DNA of 64,000 nt from Juglans regia (lineage: Eukaryota > Streptophyta > Magnoliopsida > Fagales > Juglandaceae), in the NCBI RefSeq assembly GCF_001411555.2, contig NC_049904.1, forward strand, positions 26,363,370-26,427,369, in the 5' to 3' direction. The translations under genes were made by a program, and so were the position numbers. This document shows, piece after piece, positions 59,423-64,000 of the stretch. Numbering within the stretch: position 1 is the stretch's first letter; every line of letters starts with the position of its first letter. Under the pieces are notes generated by a model. That model had not been told where the DNA came from and did not search any database. It saw nothing but the letters and a program-made list of their open reading frames with translations.

Positions 59423-60039
59423 TGTAATACCCAGCTCCTTCTTCTTACGTACGCTTCTCTCCTTCTGACGTATGTTTCGTCTTGATGACGTAAGCAAATC
59501 CTGAAGGCAGAGATTATGTGATCATCTGCCTTCCTCACTAGTGACTGCGAGCCGCGTCATGCGTGCCGAACCATGATGGCGTGTCTTGAAAGATATCGTG
59601 TGACTTCTAGGGCACACCCAGTGTTTTAAATATGCTGGAAATATTTATAAGGAATATTTCCATCATTATTGAATTAATATTTGATCTTAAATACGACAAT
59701 CATAATATTATTGAAGAGCTCCAAAAATATTATAATTTCCAGAAATTATTTTAATATTATTATTAAAATGATTTCAATTATTTAAGATATTATGAGATTT
59801 AAATTATGTTGAGAACTTTTATTAATTAAATGGTTTAACCCTTTTAAATATGTTAAGTGAGACTTTATCATTCTATTAATGATGAAGAATATTATTTTAT
59901 AAACTAAAGTTAGTTTAAAATAATATTTACCTTAATTCCTCTAAGTGCTTTTAATTAAGTTAATGTTTTACGCATCTTCAAATCAGTATATTAATTTCTC
60001 GTCGTTAGATCGTCGTGTAAATCCCCAGACGAAAGGACT

Positions 60040-60060
60040 GGGTTAAATACCCAGACCCCT
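60040..60060 (+). promoter_or_regulatory. Putative LTR core promoter, copy 3
   Basis: GGGTTAAATACCCAGACCCC followed by a CT-rich stretch, about 620 bases from the LTR start, as in copy 1 (about 628). Confidence 0.5.
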
Positions 60061-61434
60061 ATCTTTTCCCTCTCATTTCCCCGTAACCCTCTCTCTCCTC
60101 CCTCTCTCCTTCGGCGTACGCAGTACGCAGACCACCCCACGCCGAACGGCTTAAGGCCTCGGCCCGGCACCGCCGTGCGTCGCCCTTCCTCACCGTCGGC
60201 ACCAACGGCTGCTCTCCCTTCGGCGAGTCCATCCATGCCGACCTCTCCCCCTCACGCTCTCCCTTTCTCCATTTTGGGACTGCACAGCTCGTATGGGCTT
60301 AGTGCGTGTAGCGCTGTCGTGCGCCGCCCAATGGCTCCACCGCTCCCACGGCGAGCTCCTCTCCCACCGGCCATCATCCTCCACCAAAGCCAGCTCCCAT
60401 GATGTAGTCCTCCCCCTCCTTCCACAACAAGTACCCGAAATGGGTCTCTAACCCATTTCCCACCGTACACCGCCATACGCGGCCACCCACGACCACCCAT
60501 GGCTACCATGGACCTCCTTCTTCCTCCCCCTTCCTCCTCCACGTGACTTGAGGTCCATAGCCTCTCCCTCACCACACGGGTTCCCCTCTCATGCATGCAC
60601 GGGTTGCGCGCCGTGCACCGCCGTACACCGCCACCCACGGTGGGTAACCACCGTCATCAGCCTCCTTAGGCCGCCACCAAGCCAACCCGACCTCCATTGG
60701 CCCCGATCTGCCACCCACGAGAGCACACTCTCTCTCACTCTCCCACGGCTTCTCCTCCATGGAATGGCCAGATCTGCCACTGTGAGCCACCGTGGCGCCA
60801 CCTCGACGCCACCACAAGATTCACCACACCTCCTTTAGCCAAGCCCTAGGTCTAAACCATCACTTTATGTGATGGGTAATCACTGCACGTGATGGACAGT
60901 CACTGCGTGTGATTGACCGCCACTGTACATGGCTAGATCCGCCATGTTATGCCCCTTGCCATCATCACAAGGCCATCACGAGCTTTTCCAAGACCACACC
61001 TAGCTATCCAAACGCCTAAACAGTCACCGTACGTGAGTTAGCCACCACGTACGACTCTTCCGACATCATCGGCTATGACGATCAGCAAGCAACGCATGGG
61101 TTATCCCGTCGATGGTATAACCCTCTATCCCTCATAATTATGTTAGATATTGATTAGTTGACTAGGTTGTGGACTGTGCTGTTAGTATTTGTGGAGTTGT
61201 GATATTGTGATGAAGTGTTGGGCATTCTGTGTAGTGAAGTGTTGGGCTTATCTGTGTTGTATGGAGGTGCATTGTGCCGTGTAGCGTACTGTGATGTGTT
61301 GGGCGTAATTGGGAAGTGTGCTGTGTAGTGTGATTGGGAAATATGTGCTGTAATGGTGGCATGGTGTATGTGGAATGGATACGGTGCACACTGAGTGTAC
61401 TCTGTGTGCATGTGGCGTGTTGTATATGTAGGGA

Positions 61435-62405
61435 ATACAAATGGAATGTACTCCATGTGATGGTGAGATGCACCATATGGTGGGTACGCCATGATAGTGA
61501 CATACCATGATGTGTATGAAGGGAGTATACGATGGGTGTACTCTAGGAGTACACGTGGAGTGTACTATATGTGGTGGAGTAATGCACCATGTGGCGGATA
61601 TGCCATAATGGTGATGTGGCATATGGGATGGGAATAGTACACGCTGTGTGTACTTTATGTGTGGCATAATGTGAGACAAGGAGAGTATATGTAAAATATA
61701 CCCTCTTTGGGTATGGTGAAACGGGATGAGTACAAGTGGAGTGTACTTAGTGGCGTAATGCGTGTAAGAGGAGTACATGTAGAATGTACTCTATGTGGTG
61801 GACGATGCACCATATGGCGTGTATGCCATAGTGGTGATGTGGCGTGTTGTATATGTGAGGAGTACAAATGAGATGTACTCCATGAGATGGTGAGATACAC
61901 CATATGGCGTGTATGCCATAGTGGTGATGTGTCGTAGTGTGTATGAAGGGAATATACGAGGAATGTACTCCATGTAATATGGTGATGCACCATATGACAG
62001 GTATGCTATAGTGGTGATATGGTGTGTATGGATGGAGTACATGTGAAATGTACTCCATATGATGGGTGATTCACCATATGGCAAGGATGCCATAACGGTG
62101 ATGTGTCGTAGTGTGTATGAAGGGAGTATACGGGGAGTGTACTCCATGTGATATAATGATGTACCATATGGCGGGTATGCCATAGTGGTGATATGGTGTG
62201 TATGGATGGAGTGCATGTAGAATGCACTCCATATGATTGGGGATGCACCATATGGCGTGTAGGCCATAGTGGTGATGGAGCGTATGTAAAGGGAGTACGA
62301 GTGGAACGTACTCCCTGTGATGGAGTGATGTACCATATGGTAGGTATGCCATAATGGTAATGTGGTGTGTATGAAGGGAGTATACGTGGAGTGTACTTCA
62401 CGTAG
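61435..62405 (+). repeat. 90-bp minisatellite in LTR copy 3 (about 8-10 units)
   Basis: Units of about 85-90 bp with GCACCATATGGC, GCCATAGTGGTGATGTG and GTGTACTCCATGTG blocks. The array is interrupted at about 61620-61790 by non-repeat sequence that in copy 1 lies outside the array (about 2555-2700), so the repeat has expanded on both sides of it. Long open frames here are repeat-driven. Confidence 0.85.
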
Positions 62406-64000
62406 CAGCGACATTCCGTGTGGCGTGTCGTAGAGATAAGGATGGTTATGTGATTTATGGGCGTGGAATGTGATGGATAGTGTCGGGAACTGTGGAACAG
62501 TGTCCCGAAGTAGTTATGACGTAGCCTGTAGTCTGAGGTGACAAGTTTCACTGCGATGGACTTATGGCTAAAAGTATGCGTGAAGTATCAGAGCAAGTAT
62601 AAGAGTGCACATCGGAAGCATGACTGAGGAATGTCACGAAGTGACATGACTACTGACAGTCGTGCTTGTGATGGGTGAAGTAGTGGAATAAGTGTAAGAG
62701 TACGCAGCGGAAGCATGACTGGGCAACGTCACGAAGTGACGTGATTATTGGAAGTCATGCTTATGATGGGTGAAGTGTTGAAGTGTAGAAATGGCATAAC
62801 GGGAACGTGACGAGATGTCACAATGTGACGGGAGTGCGTGAGGAACCGTACTCGTGATGAGTCATGAGTGATGAAGTAGAATGCTAGGTAACACGACAAG
62901 GTCACAGTGTAGCACTGGAGCAATCTCGTGCTTATAACGTGACATGAAACGTAGTTACGAATGGAGTCTTGTCATGTTAAGTGTTGGGATGAACTGTCAA
63001 AAGGGACGGGTAGCGTGAAGAGTCATGCTAACCGAGTTAAGAGAAGATTGGTATCGGAGTATGGCCCTTGTCCCTACGAGCAGGTGATCAACGTGTTATA
63101 TACGTTGATCTTAGGTGATCAAGGGGTAAGGTACCTGTGTAACATGGTGAGAGACACGTGCCGGACGAATTCACCATATGTAATGGGTAATCTGTCATGA
63201 GCATAGTTGCACGATGCTTAAGTCTCAGAGTTGGCTTAGGGCCATGTATCTTTATGGATGGGAATGAGGATTTAGTGTGGGCCAAGATGCATGAAGATAG
63301 TGACGGATGCATCGTTAGGATTGAGATGTGTGATTCCATCGGTCGGAATCATGCGTCGAATGTGGTTTAAGAAGAGTAAGACGAAGGCCCTAGTGTCTTA
63401 ATCCTAAGGTGAATAAGGGGTTCACTTTAGAGGATGAGCACTTGAGACAAGACTTTGAGTTGGAAGTTGTGGTGACCGTAAGTGGTCCTCGAAGGGTTTA
63501 ACATAGTGAAGGGCACGTAAGTGCACAGGATAGAAGGAGAGTGTTCTAAGTATAGCGTAGTTCTATTTATAGTTTAAGTTACTTATGCATTAGATAGAGA
63601 ATGATGCTAAGGTTATGTGTATGCATGTAGGTTACCATCTGACAAGCACTTGAATGGACTGAATGACATGCAAGTAGCATGGAGTCCAGGTAAGTGTTAC
63701 GTTCATACTCTTCTAGAGTTATCAAAGATACAAGAATCGCTTTTCCTTTAAAATGCTCACGAAAAGACTAAAGACGTTTTAAGAAAGAAAATGCTAAATG
63801 TTCAAAAGTATAAGTATGTACGGCCCCCCTCCTTGGCAGCCCCTTTTTACGCACCCCAAAGTATTAATTGTATGCATGTGAATGGATGACTATACGCTGT
63901 ATCTATTGTATGTATTTTCTAAGAAAAACCCATAAACTGATGAAGATGCATGAAAGGCATAAGAGCGGATGCTTTTGTGAATCCTACGAACCGACGCTCT

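Larger units (their letters stand above)
59423..64000 (+). mobile_element. 5.3-kb solo LTR, copy 3 (partial, runs off window)
   Basis: It starts TGTAATACCC like copy 1 and follows the same layout: AT-rich part (59640-59980), TATA-like site (60042), GC-rich block (60070-61100), minisatellite (about 61435-62405), and the 3' sequence that matches copy 1 up to position 4740 of the window. The left flank TAGGG (59418-59422) should recur after its end if it is a solo LTR. It disrupts the copia reverse transcriptase after VCKLNKSI. Divergence from copies 1 and 2 is clear by eye, so insertions are not very recent. Confidence 0.85.

Noticed and set aside
61748..62551. Long minus-strand open frames rich in His, Tyr and Thr
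   Set aside because: Same minisatellite effect in LTR copy 3.

Overview
This 64-kb window is nuclear DNA from a flowering plant, most likely a woody eudicot. The evidence is an intact CACTA (En/Spm) DNA transposon with plant-type spliced genes, plant L1-type LINEs with RNase H, a Ty1/copia element with a tRNA-iMet primer site, a CC-NBS-LRR fragment and an HMA-domain gene. A MITE rich in GAGTT repeats recalls families I associate with Fagales such as walnut and hickory, but that placement rests on memory only. I saw no bacterial, organellar, tRNA, rRNA or CRISPR feature. Apart from one host gene and its two broken relatives, nearly everything is transposable-element sequence, much of it nested.

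Layout. 1-15965: an old LINE (LINE A, + strand) split twice by one family of about 5.3-kb TG...CA elements, read here as solo LTRs: copy 1 (532-5796, +, target duplication CAACC) and copy 2 (8279-13576, -, target duplication TTCAC). 16190-18060: unassigned LTR-like sequence. 18838-19550: broken NBS-LRR fragment. 19551-27907: LINE B (-, same family as LINE A), with a different LINE, LINE C (21186-26972, -), inserted in it. 27908-30386: LTR-like sequence (-). 30387-47450: a 17-kb CACTA transposon with two uninterrupted spliced genes. 47451-52962: a small family of HMA-domain genes, two decayed and one intact (51864-52962). The intact one encodes an HMA domain followed by 23 Gly-Pro-X collagen-like triplets. 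MITEs, including a 139-bp CACTA-type MITE, and a roughly 0.4-kb direct duplication lie around these genes. 54141-55135: a 3' LINE fragment. 55185-59422: a decayed copia element, interrupted at 59423 by copy 3 of the 5.3-kb LTR, which runs off the window end.

How the parts work together. The CACTA element has both expected protein genes: a tnp2-type transposase with DUF4216 tail (1146 aa predicted) and a Transposase_24/TNPA-like protein (433 aa predicted). Both have canonical splice sites. The element also has matching terminal CACTACAAGAAA repeats and GCGGCGA-rich subterminal repeats, so it is a plausible autonomous element that could mobilise the nearby MITE. The LINEs, the copia element and the NBS-LRR fragment carry stops or frameshifts. 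The 5.3-kb LTRs carry a conserved TATA-like site and a 90-bp minisatellite whose unit number differs between copies. The minisatellite explains the long but meaningless open frames in them.
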